From: Manis javanica
Lineage: Eukaryota > Chordata > Mammalia > Pholidota > Manidae
Reading direction: 5' to 3'
Length of the DNA: 64,000 nucleotides
Assembly (NCBI RefSeq): GCF_040802235.1
Contig: NC_133167.1
Location: 11,400,501-11,464,500 of the forward strand
Below, in pieces: positions 50,057 to 61,640 of the stretch. The translations under genes and the position numbers were made by a program. Each line of letters opens with the position of its first letter. The first letter of the stretch is position 1. A model generated the notes under the pieces. That model made no database searches and was not told the DNA's origin. It saw only the letters and a program-made list of their open reading frames with translations.

Positions 50057-50985
50057 ACGATGTATCTTATTTTTAGCATGTCTTTTTGCAACAAGAGAAC
50101 ATTGTATGTTTCCCCATAAAAGTAATGATCCTTATTTTTCTATAATATTTACCATGCTTATTTTTTTATAGTTAAATTTGATTTACATATGAATGTCTTT
50201 CTGAATACCAGACTAAAAAGAAATCAAAACTAAATTACTTCTGTAGTTGAGATATAGCTACCCTTACTAAGCAATCAGTTTCTTTTTACGTGTTTTGTAT
50301 GTAATGCCAAAGACTATTTCAATAAGTAAATTACCTTGAAATCCATAATTATTGGTGCTTTCCTGCCAGATGTTCAAGCAACCACCAAGGCACCCTTATC
50401 TTATAGTCTCCCTTGTTCTCATAGACTTTGGATTAGTTGTGGTTCATGGCGTATGAATCTATGTAAAAACACATTGTCACTGATCAGCTAAAATCCAGCG
50501 ACTGGGGACCTTAAGTAAATCTGCAGTCTCTTCACTTTTGCTATGTTATGGGACAGAAGCAAGTTACAGATCCCACTCACACTCAGGGGCAGGGGTTACA
50601 TCAAGGGGTGTGTTGTAATTTTAAATTACTCTCACTGGTGAAATTTGTTAATGATATGTAGCTAAGAAAATCATCTGTAATCTGTTATCCAGAAAATCCA
50701 AGTCTCTCTACCTCTCTGTCTCTGTATCTTTCCGTTCATTGTCTAGCTGCTATTCGTCTTAGCTTATACATTCTAGTAGCAAATTTTCCTTTATACAATT
50801 TTGTTAATCATAGATAATTCTCATTCTTGACGTATTCACTATCCACCACCATAAAGCCCATATCAATTTTATTGTTGAGATTATGTTAACTTTTACCAAT
50901 ATGCTAGCTGCTAAATATCTGAGACTATTTACTTATGTTCAGAGATATTTTATGTTTTACATGGTTATGGGGCTTTGCATTTTGT
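50057..50985. other. Unassigned AT-rich sequence
   Basis: No gene, RNA or transposon recognised. Confidence 0.5.
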
Positions 50986-50989
50986 TCAA

Positions 50990-51690
50990 ATTTCTTTGAT
51001 GTTCTTGCTTTCTTGATTAATTTATTTATTCAAGAATATTTTTAAGAACCTACTATGTGTCAAAGGAGGCAATGGATAAAAACGGGTAGATTCAATAATA
51101 GAGCTTGAAAACTAGTAGAGGAAATAGATATTAGTCAAATAATCACACACAAATAGATAAATTGTGATGTGACAATAGCTACCAGTAAAGAAGAAAAGTA
51201 CATGGTTTTATACTTGGATGACCCGATCAAGTCAAGTAAATCTGCCATATTTCTCTGAGTCAGGGATATTTGAAATAGGTCTGAAAGACAAAAAGGAGGG
51301 ATGAGGCAAAGCAGAGGGAAAAAAATGTGCCATACACTTTTCTATTAGGGAATAGGCATACAGATACATATTATGCCCTGCATGTTCTAAGGCCCTGTGG
51401 TGGAATGGAGCATGATAAAGATTAGGGCCTGAGAGAGCCCTGCTTAGCTGGAGTGGAAAGATTGGTACAGGATAAGAATGATGAAGGGGTTAGGAACTGT
51501 ATCATGCAATGCATATTCAGTTCTATTATCACTCTAAGAGCAGTAGGAGATCATTGAAGAGTTATAAGCTGGGAAGTAGTATGATTGGATATAGTTTTAT
51601 GCTAGTCAGTTGAGAAGAACTGAGGACGTTCAGGATGGCTCTGCTTAGAATAGTTAGAAGGCTAGTTAAGGCCCTAAGTGAGATGTGGCA
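50990..51690 (-). mobile_element. LINE-2, antisense
   Basis: Begins with antisense tail 'taagaacctactatgtgtca', and carries 'gcatgttctaaggccctgtg' and 'cattgaagagttataagctg' then 'ggaagtagtatgattggata', the conserved blocks of antisense L2. About 700 bases, degraded. Confidence 0.85.
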
Positions 51691-51841
51691 GCAGATAAAA
51701 TTAGGAAAGAAGCAATTACCTTACACAATTTTGTTCATATAGTTAACATAATCTTTTGTTAATACAGTTAGTATGTTAATATAGTTTATAGTGACAAGAT
51801 TACCTCTCAGCACTGACAGGCTTTCTGCTGGGCTGAATGTC

Positions 51842-51960
51842 TGGTGACCAACCATGGCAGTTTGCCTAGAACTGATGGAGTTTGTAGGACACTAGGTTAG
51901 AAGTGCTTTCAGTGCTGACACCAGGAAAGTTCCTGCCAACCCAGGATGAGTTGGTCACTC
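51842..51960. mobile_element. Miniature inverted-repeat DNA transposon (hAT-type, MER63-like)
   Basis: A 119-base element with inverted ends: GGTGACCAAC at 51843-51852 and, at 51950-51958, its reverse complement GTTGGTCAC. The inside is also roughly palindromic ('gcagtttgcctagaactg' against 'aaagttcctgccaaccca'). The sequence follows a known mammalian element with ends 'gggtgaccaac/gttggtcaccc'; the MER63 name is from memory. Non-autonomous, no coding. Confidence 0.7.
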
Positions 51961-52159
51961 TAAGAAGGGAAATGAAGGGCAAACCTACCAGTCTTGAAAG
52001 TCAATCTATTCATTTTGGCAGAGGGAATAATCTCCAGAATCTCTTTCCCATTGAGGAAAATATAGACACAGTGATTTCCTGAGTTAAACTGACATACATC
52101 TGCCAAACCTATATTTTCTTAAGATTTTATGTTTCAACCATTATGCACATTCTTACATG

Positions 52160-52570
52160 TGAATTACCTACCATTCATTCATTTATTCCACCAATATAAT
52201 ACGTATCAGCTATTAAACCCATGATGCTGACACTCTAGTTGGGGTTGGGAGGAGGGAATAGGCACTCGGATACACACGTCAGATTGCAATCAGCATTATG
52301 AGAAGATTTCCAAGAGTAGTAATGGCTAGGAGATATCTTGTAGTTTTTAATGTGTTCAAGAAAAGCCTGGCTGGGAAAGTAACATTTGAGCAAAGATCTG
52401 AAGCAGGTGAAGGATTACATTAGTTTACATGGGGAGAGCCATTCCATTAGAGAAGGAAACAAGGCAAATTCCTGAATCAACAATCTGCCTGGAAAATTTG
52501 AGGAGCTCAAGGAAGACACAGGGTGTGGTTAGAGCAAGGGCTCAAGAAGAGTTCCAGGACTGAAAGGGGT
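52160..52570 (-). mobile_element. LINE-2, antisense
   Basis: 'cattcattcatttattccac', 'aaagtaacatttgagcaaag' then 'atctgaagcaggtgaaggat', and 'gagccattccattagagaag' match antisense L2. It lies in the same orientation as the copy at 50990-51690, on the far side of the miniature element. Confidence 0.8.
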
Positions 52571-53499
52571 GGTATGTGTCAAGACTACACAGTTAATTCC
52601 TGATTCCCAAGATGTTTAAAATGCCACAGAACGAGCTACTGAAACTGACTACCCTCAGCCTCCAGAATGGCTTCACCACAGAGTGAAACCATGGCAGTCT
52701 GCTTGAGTTGTGTTGGTTGAAATATTCTGAACATTATGAACTTTCCAAGTGAACGTCAGGTGCCAGTGTCATTTTTTCCAGCAGAGCGCCCCATCTGGAT
52801 TTGATCATGAACATGTCCTTATCTGTCATCATTCTGGGGCAGTGAGTACTACCCAGTCTTTGTGACTTGTTAGCCTTTTACTTGGGATTTTAAAATACCA
52901 TGGGGGAGTTTTCCTGCAGCTCTCCATGCAGCACGCTAAGACAGAGAGAGTTTATTTATCATCTGCCTATTCATTGTGAATCTGACAAGAAGCTTTTCAG
53001 ATAATCCAAATGGGAGGAGCAGAGAATGTGATGACAGGGATGACCTGATACACATCCACAAAGTGTACTTGCCTGGGTTTGTTTCAACTGTCGGCTTCTG
53101 GTGCCCTGAGACTGTAGTAGAGATTGTGGCTTTGAAGAGCAATGCTCACAGCCCCTTGGCTACCGTGATGCAGAAACCAGCAAGCCTGGGAGGAAATCCA
53201 TGCCATTCTACGAGGGGAAAAAACACAATCCTGGCAACAAAAGTTGTTAGCACTGGAACTGGGTTTTAACTGATACGGTGTAATCTGTTTCAGTGGTCTC
53301 TATAAACATTTCAGAGAGAAGAGAGATGTGGCTCTGCATAAAGCAGACTATAAATGAGTTGGCTGGTGTAGGTTTTGTCCCATGGCCAATTTGGATCTAA
53401 TTATTGATAATATTAAAAACCCAAATTAATGTGTATGATGAGCCACTTTTGCTTATTGCAAAAATTGCTTATTGCATTGACCTTGTTTATGACTCCCAC
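52571..53499. other. Unassigned sequence
   Basis: No transposon recognised. Overlapping frames at 52936-53269 on both strands (68-97 codons) have no recognised product. Confidence 0.4.
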
Positions 53500-53930
53500 T
53501 TTTTTATACTTTACAGTTACATTTTCTCAGTGTGGACTCACACCCTAGCCCATTTCCAAGCTTTCAAAGCCCCCAGCTACACCCATCCACTCTACGCTAG
53601 CATTCCTGGTCCCTTATGATTAGCTCCTCATATTTCTATCTTGATAGTGTTAGTTATTCAATTTCTACTTCATGATATACTATCTCATGCTCTGACCTCT
53701 TCTCTTTTATACTTCAAGTCCCAAATTCTAGGTTACCTCCTTGGGAAAGGTCCCTAACTCCCCAGTAGCTATAGGTTTGTAAAATTCACTTACTTTCATT
53801 GTGTGTTTTAAATATCTGCACATCTCTCTTGACAGTGAAATGCACAAGGGCAAAGACTACAATTTATTCATCTTCTAATCATCATATAATAACCACAATG
53901 CATAAATAAAAGCATGTAACATCATGAGTA
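53500..53930 (+). mobile_element. LINE-2 3' region, sense
   Basis: 'gttacctccttgggaaaggt' then 'ccctaactccccagtagcta', and 'tgcacaagggcaaagactac' match the L2 'ggaagccttccctgact...ctccatgagggcaggga' order. The left limit is approximate. Confidence 0.6.
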
Positions 53931-54099
53931 TTTTGAAATAGTTCTTAATTGTATATGTATATTCAATATGCTTACTGAAAACTTCTCTGACACATTCCTA
54001 GATGCTCACATCAATAATTGGCCGGTGAGTCATAGTTTCTACTGCAGAAGTATCTCTTGATTCTTTTAAAAAATATTTCTCTAATCCCACTGTCTAAAC

Positions 54100-54230
54100 C
54101 AAGATCCCCATAATTTTTAACCTTCATTCTTGAAATAACCTCCTATCTAGTCTCTCTGCCTGTAGAGCATCCTCTTTCCAACATATCTTCTACAAGGTAA
54201 CCGTAGTTATTGTTTTTAGATGGTCTAAAT
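54100..54230 (+). mobile_element. LINE-2 interior fragment, sense
   Basis: 'cttgaaataacctcctatct' then 'agtctctctgcctgtagagc' and 'cttctacaaggtaaccgtag' match the L2 block 'gcaatagcctcctaactggtctccctgcctccag...'. Possibly part of the same old copy as the preceding L2, in rearranged order. Confidence 0.6.
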
Positions 54231-54280
54231 ATACCATTTTCTTGTTATAAAATAATGCCACCACCACCAATAAACTTTAG

Positions 54281-54842
54281 TGTGCCCTCAGTCGATACTC
54301 AACCAAGAATGAAGAATGTTGGTGGCTGGAAATGCAATGAACTGAAGAGTGAAAATCAGGCCACCTGATGATCAGCGAGAGTAAGACAAGGTTTGCTGAC
54401 AAGCCGACTGCAATATTCCCATCCGAGCACAAACAGTGCCCACACGAGGACACAGGCAAGGCCACACCAGGGTACAAACATGATGGAACATTCCCCTCTT
54501 CTGCCCAATGTGAGTGATTACTGCTTCATTTCCATGGCAACTCTAGCCCCACTAAAGTCTTCCAACTTCAGTGGTATGTTTATGGAGATGCCCAGTCACA
54601 AACTAGCCCCTGCTCCTTGACAGTACTCAGCTCACAACTGACTCTGGCCATCCTAACTCCTCATTAAATTCACTGACCAGAAGTCCAAATCCCATAAAGC
54701 ATCCCCCCTGAATCCCCTTGTATAGTGACTCCCAAGTGGCCTCCCGGATGTGTTCCCATTGCTGCATCACAAGGAATAAACCCAACTTGGGCTACAGATG
54801 TGCTCCTGGTGGACTTTGTTCACGGAGTATTGACAGGGTACA
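54281..54842 (+). mobile_element. Solo LTR (endogenous retrovirus), sense
   Basis: A 562-base element that starts TGTGCC and ends GGTACA. The flanks are TTAG (54277-54280) and CTAG (54843-54846), a plausible 4-base target duplication with one mismatch. It holds AATAAA at 54775-54780, followed by 'cccaacttgggctacagatg', and a GC content above its surroundings. These are LTR traits; I cannot name the family. No viral internal region accompanies it, so it carries no retroviral gene. Confidence 0.6.
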
Positions 54843-56965
54843 CTAGGAATTTTTCAATTACAAGCTCTAATCCTTCCCCTCCTTCCAGTATAGTCTTTTC
54901 AGTCAGAAATAAGAGAGAACACCAAAGGGAGAAAGTTATTCATGGGATTTGTGTGCAAACAGAAAATAGATCAATAGATCTACAAAAATAGTAAACAAGG
55001 TATTTAAGACTCTTCTTCCTCGATTTAAAACTCAATGTTTTTGTTTCTATCTTCTGGTCATAGTTCTTAAGACATCATCACACCAAAAATATGCTCTTCC
55101 CGCCAAACATACCACGTACTTTCTTGTTACGTGATCCTGCTGTGCACATTCTCCAGGTGAATCAATTCCATTACCAGTTGTTTAGGTTAAGTCTTTATTT
55201 AAAACACAGCCCAACTCTCATTTCTTCTAGGAAATTGTCTCCCTGTTTTCAGAATGAATCACTTCCTCTTCTAGACAGACTCCTGTAACCTTGAACTTGT
55301 GTTACACTTACTTGTGTATGTATTCACATCCCTCTTTGGATTATGGACATTTTAGGTTTTATAAGTCTACACTTTAAAAAATTTTTCATGCCAAACACAC
55401 TTCCTTGAAAATGATGCTTCTCAATACCTATATAATCGATTAGCTTTCAGAAACATTGATGCATGTGGCGAAATTCTCAAGAGACTTTGGAATCCAGGAT
55501 TCCAAATTAGCATTTTAATAGAGCAGTCACATCTGGTTTAAAATCCAGAGGTTATCTGGATTTTGGAAGTAAAATGTAAATGTAGCTTCCGAAACCCATT
55601 TTTGATGGGCAAATTCACTGAGGTGGCCAAATTATAGATCCAAATATTATCACCAAACAAACACCCAGTTACAAAAATGATGGAATTTTCTGGAAGAACA
55701 ATAGATTTTTCTGGTATCCTAATGTATAGTTTCCCCCCACCCAAGAATATTGCTAGGGAAATAACTGCTATAGTCATCAAAAAGCAAAGTATCTCTTTTG
55801 TCCTCCACTCATTCTCAAAATTTGAATATATTAGGTTGAACCACCCCAAACTTTCATTTTTTTAATAAAACATTCATACCTCCTAACTCCAAACTGCGCT
55901 GTGACAATTAAGTTTTATTTTACTTTACCCGATGACTCCATCATGAAGATTGGACTTGGTCGTTCCCCATCTCTTTAGCAATAGATATAGATCCACTGCA
56001 TGAGAGGAATTCTCCCTGCAGACGGTAAATATTAACCATGTCTTACTCAGTCTTACTAGTTTCAAACTGAGAGTTACATTTTCCTGACCTTGGACTTCAT
56101 TGCATTAAGACTAAAACAGCCAGATTGATAAGAGTACAATAACCATCTTTAAAATCTTTTACCATATTGCTTCTGACTTATGAATATATCGTTATGTTTA
56201 GAAATTGGATCTAATTACGATGTACAATGTACTTTGTTGCAGTGAATCCAAATCTTAGCTTACTGACAGCATAAAATAGTTTTTTTTCTAAAATATCAAA
56301 TCAGGGTTGTTTTGATTAAGAACTGTTTCACGAATGTGGTGATCTCACAAGCATGGATACTGAGAACAGCTTTCAGTGTGCTACTCTAACATGGTTGATA
56401 ATATCAGTACTTGAAAAACCCTTTTTCTAATAATATTTATACCATTAAACAGTAAAATTTAACTGTGGTAGATTTTATTTCCAGATTTTACCAACTGGGA
56501 AATATTCCTACTACCTAGGAAATAGACTATCATCTAGGAAATTGATTGTACATTGGTATCTCAACGTTTACCGATTTCCTTTTTTTTTTTTTTCCTATTT
56601 ATCTCTCCTTTCTTCCCAGAACTCATTGGCTCAGGCATTTCAGTTTACTTTTCCATTACTATTAACTACCAATTGAAGGTAACAACAAAGTTTGCATAAG
56701 CAAGTGATTTGGTTGAAAGAACAGGGAGTGCTCAGTCACATGTTAATGGAAAAAATACAAATACACAATGCGAAGATAAAAGATGAGATTCTTATTTATT
56801 GTGTAAACACAATGTTGCTATTAATATCCCAGTTCCCCACAAGACACATTAGCACTTTGTTTAGACTCATATATATATAAGGTTTTAGAAGAGTATGTCA
56901 GTTAAAAAAAGAAATTTAAGAAAATAGATTTACATAAAACTTGTAAAGATAGATTTCCTGCATGC
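54843..56965. other. Unassigned AT-rich sequence
   Basis: No certain repeat. About 55190-55330 ('taggaaattgtctccctgtt') may be a weak L2 fragment. A T18-like run lies near 56578-56594. The 103-codon minus-strand frame at 55538-55849 has no recognised product. Confidence 0.4.
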
Positions 56966-56969
56966 CTCA

Positions 56970-58750
56970 CCTCAGTTTTCTCTGTTATTAGGCTTTGGCT
57001 ACAAATAATGAACCAGTATTGACGTAGTATTGTTCCCTAAAGTCTATATTTAATTCCGATTTCCCTAGTGTTTATCATATGTGCTTTTGCTGTTACAGAA
57101 TTCCATCCAGTACACCACGTTCCATTTAGTCACCACAGGCATGCCTCCTTCATTGTGATTATAGGACTTCCATGTTTCTTTAATGATCCTGATGATTCTG
57201 AGGGATATCGATCAGATATTTTGTAGAATATCCCTTGATTGGGATTTGTCTGCTGTTGTTTTCATGGCTAGGGTACAATTTTGGGGGATAAGACCACAAA
57301 GATAATGTACCATTTTCATGTCTTATCAAGGCACATGATAAGACTTAACAACTTGACTTAACACTTCTGGGTTAACCTTGATTTCTTGACTGAGGTCGAG
57401 TTTGTCAGATTTCTCCCTTGTCAGGTTACTCTTTTATCCCATTTCCATGGAGTACATTTTGGGAAGAAGTCACTATGTGAAGCCCACACTTAAGGAGTGA
57501 GGAGTAACTAGGGGGGGCCCTCTTGGAGGGCAAAGTATCTACATAATTTATTTAGAATTATTTTACATGGGAGATTTATTAATCCTTTCCCATGACTTTA
57601 TTTTCTTCATATGATTAATCAATCTAGACTAGTTACTCATGTATTTATTTTTACATTGATTATAATCCAATTCTATTCATTTCATTGCTAAAATTATTGC
57701 ATGTTATAAGAATTCATCTTGTTACATTGTCTTCTAAAAAGCTGTAGTTTTTATATTCATGCCCGTGATTTATTTTCAGTTAATTTTTTATAAGCTCTAC
57801 AAGAGCTGTGTCTAAGTTCTTTTTCTTTTTCTTTTTTTTGCATATGAACCTCCAATAGTTCTAGCACCATTAGATGAAAAAAACTCTCCTTTCTCCATTG
57901 AATTTCTTTTGCACCTTTGTCAAAAATCACTTGACTATATTTGTTTGAGTCAATTTGCTGGGATCCAATACAGGCACTGTATTGAAGTGCCTATTGTTTC
58001 ACTAATACCACTCTGTCTTGATTATTATAGTTTTATAGTATGTCTAGAAATTGAGTAGTGTAAGTCCTCCATTTCGTCCTTCTTTTTCAATATTGTGTTT
58101 ATTATTCCAGATCCTTTGCCTTTTCATAGAAATTTCAGAATCAATTTTTTATCTTTATAAAGTAGCTTGCAAGGATTTTGTGCATTTATTCTATAGATCA
58201 AGGTGGCAAGATTTTCGTAGAAGGTGATCTCTAGATCAAGGTGGCAAATTTCATAGAAATTTCAGAATCAATTTTTTTTATCTTTATAAAGTAGCTTGCA
58301 AGGATTTTGTGCATTTATTCTATAGATCAAGGTGGCAAGAGTTGAGATTTTAACAATATTGAGTGTTCCAGTACAAGAACATGGGCTATTTCTCCAGTAA
58401 TTTTTTTGTTACTTCCATCAGTGTTTTGTAGTTTTGTGCAAATGTATTATGTGCAAACTTTGATATGTTTGTACCTAAATATTTAATTTTTGGTGTACTT
58501 GTAAACGATGTTTTTCTTAAATTTCAAATTCATTTGTTCAATGCCTATATACAGGGAAGCAATACGGTCCTTTATCCTGCAACTTTGCTCTACTCATTTT
58601 TTAATTCAAGGAGTATTTATGTAAATGCTTTATGGTTTCCTATATAGGCTATTTTGTCCTTGGCAAATAAAGGCCATTTTATTTTTCCTCCTTTAAGATC
58701 TGTATTCTTTGTTTTTCCTTTCAAATCTGTAAATTTTTTAGTCCAGGGCT
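56970..58750 (-). mobile_element. LINE-1 (L1M/L1ME type), 3' part, antisense
   Basis: The L1 3' UTR comes first: 'ggctttggctacaaataatg', 'tggttcatggctagggtac'-like sequence, 'agcccacacttaaggagtga' and 'gcaaagtatctacataattt'. Antisense ORF2 follows ('aatattgagtgttccagtac', 'ctttatcctgcaactttgct'), and the copy is cut off near 58750. An internal duplication is present at 58125-58339. Inactive. Confidence 0.85.
58125..58339. repeat. Tandem duplication (~127-bp period) inside L1
   Basis: The 86-88 bases from 'catagaaatttcagaatcaa' to 'gatcaaggtggcaag' occur at 58125-58210 and again at 58252-58339, differing only in T-run length. Between them 'tagatcaaggtggcaa' occurs a third time (58232-58247). 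Confidence 0.95.
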
Positions 58751-58754
58751 CCAC

Positions 58755-58778
58755 ATATGTGTGTGTGTGTGTGTGTAT
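58755..58778. repeat. (TG)n microsatellite at an L1-L1 junction
   Basis: About eleven TG units at the point where antisense L1 gives way to sense L1. Confidence 0.9.
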
Positions 58779-60170
58779 TTCTACATCCTATCAACAAACA
58801 TATGTAAACCCAAGCCAAAAACATAATACCATTTGTAATAGCCTAAAACCTCTTATCTTAGGTGTAAATCTAACAAAACATGTACAGGACTTCTATGCTT
58901 AAAATAATAAAATTGCTAATTGGAGAAATCAAATAAGTTCTAAGTAAATGGAAGACACTCTATTTCCATAGTTTAGAAACCTAGGCATTGTCAACTCTCC
59001 CCAGTTTGATATGCATGATTAATGCAATACCGATCTAATCTCAGAAAGACTTTTTTGCAAATGTAAATAAGATTATTTTTAAATTTATATAAAAAGATCA
59101 AATAACCAGAACAGCTAAAATAATTCAGAAAAAGAAGAATAAAGTAGGAGCAATCATTTTACTCAAATTTAAGACTCACTGTATAGCTACAGTTTTCTGT
59201 GTGGTATTTGGGGAGGGATGGACATATAAATCAAGAGAAGAAAAGAGAGAATCCAGAAATAGATCCATACGTATATGCCCAATAAATTTTTCATCCTGGG
59301 GCAAAAGCAATTCATCAGAGGATGAATAGTCATTCCAGCAAATGGTGCTGGAGAAATTGAGCTTCTAATCATTCATTACTGGTAAGAATGTGAAATGGCA
59401 TAGCCACTGTATCAAATATTTTGGCAATTTCTTTAAAAACATACAATTACTATAAACTCAGCAATTACCCTCATGGGCATTTATCCAAAAAACATAAAAG
59501 CTTATGTCCACACAAAAACCTGCACTCATTTTTTCAAAAATTGCTTTATTTGTAATAGCCAAAATGCCCCTCAATAGTAAATAGTTAAACAACCAAAATA
59601 TCCTTCAATAGGTGAATGGCTAAGTGTGGTACATCCATATCATATCCATATCATCGTGAACTATTCCTCAGCAATAAAAAAGGAACAAACTATTGATATA
59701 CACAACTTTGATGGAAATCAAGGATGTTATGCCGACTGAAATGGCCAATTCCAAAGTCACAAATTCATATAATATTTACATAATATTTTGACTTTATTTA
59801 CATAATGTTTTCAAATTATAAAAACTATAGAAATGCAAAGCAGATTAGTGGTTGGCAGGGATTAAGAATGAAGAGAGATGGAGGGATCAGTCTAAGGGGT
59901 GGCATAAGGCAGGTCTGTGTGATGGCGGAATAGTCTATGTATTGGTTGTGGTGACTGCATGAATACACTCATCTGATGAAATGATGTAGACCTAGGCACA
60001 CACATTGCATCCATGTCAATACCCTTATTTTCGATCCTGTACTATAATTATTTAAGATATAATCTTTGGAGGTGGGAGAGGATGGGTAAGAGTACATGGG
60101 ATCTCTCTAGGCTATCTTTGCAAACTTTGTATACAATCATTTAAAAATAAAACATTTAAAAAGCAGTTAT
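58779..60170 (+). mobile_element. LINE-1 (L1M type), 3' part, sense
   Basis: ORF2 3' part in sense: 'accatttgtaatagcctaaa', 'gtgtaaatctaacaaaacat', 'tatagctacagttttctgtg', 'tccagaaatagatccatacg'. Then the 3' UTR: 'ctattcctcagcaataaaaa', 'gcagattagtggttggcagg', and the end 'aatcatttaaaaataaaaca' near 60160. 5'-truncated and frame-broken. Confidence 0.9.
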
Positions 60171-60194
60171 AAAAAATTTCTTGACTTAAACTTT

Positions 60195-60785
60195 ATAAAA
60201 GCATTTATTTATTCATTCAACAAATGCTTCATCTGCCAGTATTATTTTAAATGATGGAAATTCATCAGTGAATAAAGTGGTCTCTGTTTTCATGATGCTT
60301 ACATTCTAGTTGAGGGGGCGGCATAAAATTAACAATTAAATCTAAATGTGACATGTCAGGTAGTGAGAGCAGGGGGAGGGGGAGGGAATGATGAGGGAAG
60401 GAGGGGCTTTTCTGTCCACCGTGATCAGGGAAAGCCTCTGTGACAGGGGACATTTGAACCAAGACTTGGGGCAAGAAAAGGCATTTGCCAGGAGGGTATC
60501 TGGGGAGAGAACGTCCTAGGTATAGAATACAAGACCCTGAGTGTAGACAGGGATTGGCAGGCTCAACAAAAGGCAAAGAGGCTTTCTCGTACAGCTGAAG
60601 AATGAGCAAGGGGAGATTGATGGGAACTGGAAGTAGAGTAATGAGCAGCCAGATAATGTTTACCTAGTAAGAACTTTGGGTTTCATGCGAAGCTGGAAAC
60701 CCCTTGAAAGATTTTGAGAAAAATGGAATGATCAATTTAAGATTAAAGAGTATCACTCTGGCTTTATCATACTAGGTAATAGAGG
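60195..60785 (-). mobile_element. LINE-2, antisense
   Basis: A long match: 'ttattcattcaacaaatgct', 'ttcatgatgcttacattcta' then 'gttgagggggcggcataaaa', 'atcagggaaagcctctgtga' followed by 'caggggacatttgaaccaag', and 'tgaaagattttgagaaaaat'. These follow antisense L2 in order. Confidence 0.9.
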
Positions 60786-61045
60786 GGTTAGGGCGGATTT
60801 CATAAACCAAGAAAAAACCCTGCTGTCCCAAATATCCCTATGTTTTGAGGATGAAAATACAGAAATTCAGGTTTTCAGAGTCCTCAAAACTCTAGTATTA
60901 TTAAAGTTGTTTATCTCCTGGCAGATATCAGGATATATCTATATTTAAGATCTTTGGTAGAAAGTTTCTTCACAAAGATTCTAGAGTGCATGAATAGTTC
61001 TAATCTCTACAGATCCATCCATTCACATAACAACACATTCCATAT

Positions 61046-61139
61046 ATAGATGATAGATAGATAGATATAGATAGATGATAGACAGATATAGATAGATGAT
61101 AGACAGATAGATATAGATAGATTAGATAGACAGATAGAT

Positions 61140-61193
<54 letters not shown>

Positions 61194-61221
61194 TAGATAG
61201 ATAGATAGATATAGATAGATG
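61046..61221. repeat. (GATA)n / (GACA)n microsatellite
   Basis: About 175 bases of GATA units with GACA, GATATA and GATTA interruptions on the left and a purer block of about 12 GATA units at about 61144-61192. On the minus strand it gives a spurious Ser-Ile-Tyr-Leu frame. Likely polymorphic. Confidence 0.95.
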
Positions 61222-61329
61222 GATAATATCCATCCCTTTGCACTTTAATTCTTTAATTTATTTATTCATTAGTTATTCTTGGAGCCATTTGACATGGCAG
61301 AAACTGGTTTGTTCTGTAAATAAAGAAGA

Positions 61330-61640
61330 ATAAGAAAACATTTCAAGCCTCCACTGCTTCACTAGGTTGTGTAGGTGACTGATGCACAAAGAATCTTGAT
61401 GCTGTGATGTATAAAGTATCACCATCTATAATAGGAATAGGTATAAGCTATGGTAAGAGAGAGAAAAAAAACATATCCTTGAGAGAAAAAAAATACATAT
61501 TCTTGGGTGAGTTCAAAGGTGGCACCTAATGGACGTTGAAGGGTAGGTAGGTGACTGTGCAGTGGCCAGAAGAGAGTATTCTAGGGAACATCTACAGAAG
61601 CTCCAGGAAAGAAAGTATGGAAGATGATCAGTGGTTATAG
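61330..61640 (-). mobile_element. Probable LINE-2 fragment, antisense
   Basis: 'ggacgttgaagggtaggtag', then 'gccagaagagagtattctag' match antisense L2 'gaagggtgggtagga...gaagagcattccagg'. It contains a near-duplicate A-rich segment at about 61457-61505. Confidence 0.45.

Noticed and set aside
55820..55870. 'tattaggttgaacca', resembling a mariner terminal repeat
   Set aside because: Only about 12 bases agree and no opposite end was found.
61046..61221. Regularly spaced short repeats resembling an array
   Set aside because: Tetranucleotide microsatellite; no unique spacers, so not a CRISPR array, and the DNA is mammalian.
61000..61233. 77-codon minus-strand frame with repeated Tyr-Leu-Ser-Ile
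   Set aside because: Translation of the GATA microsatellite, not a repeat protein.
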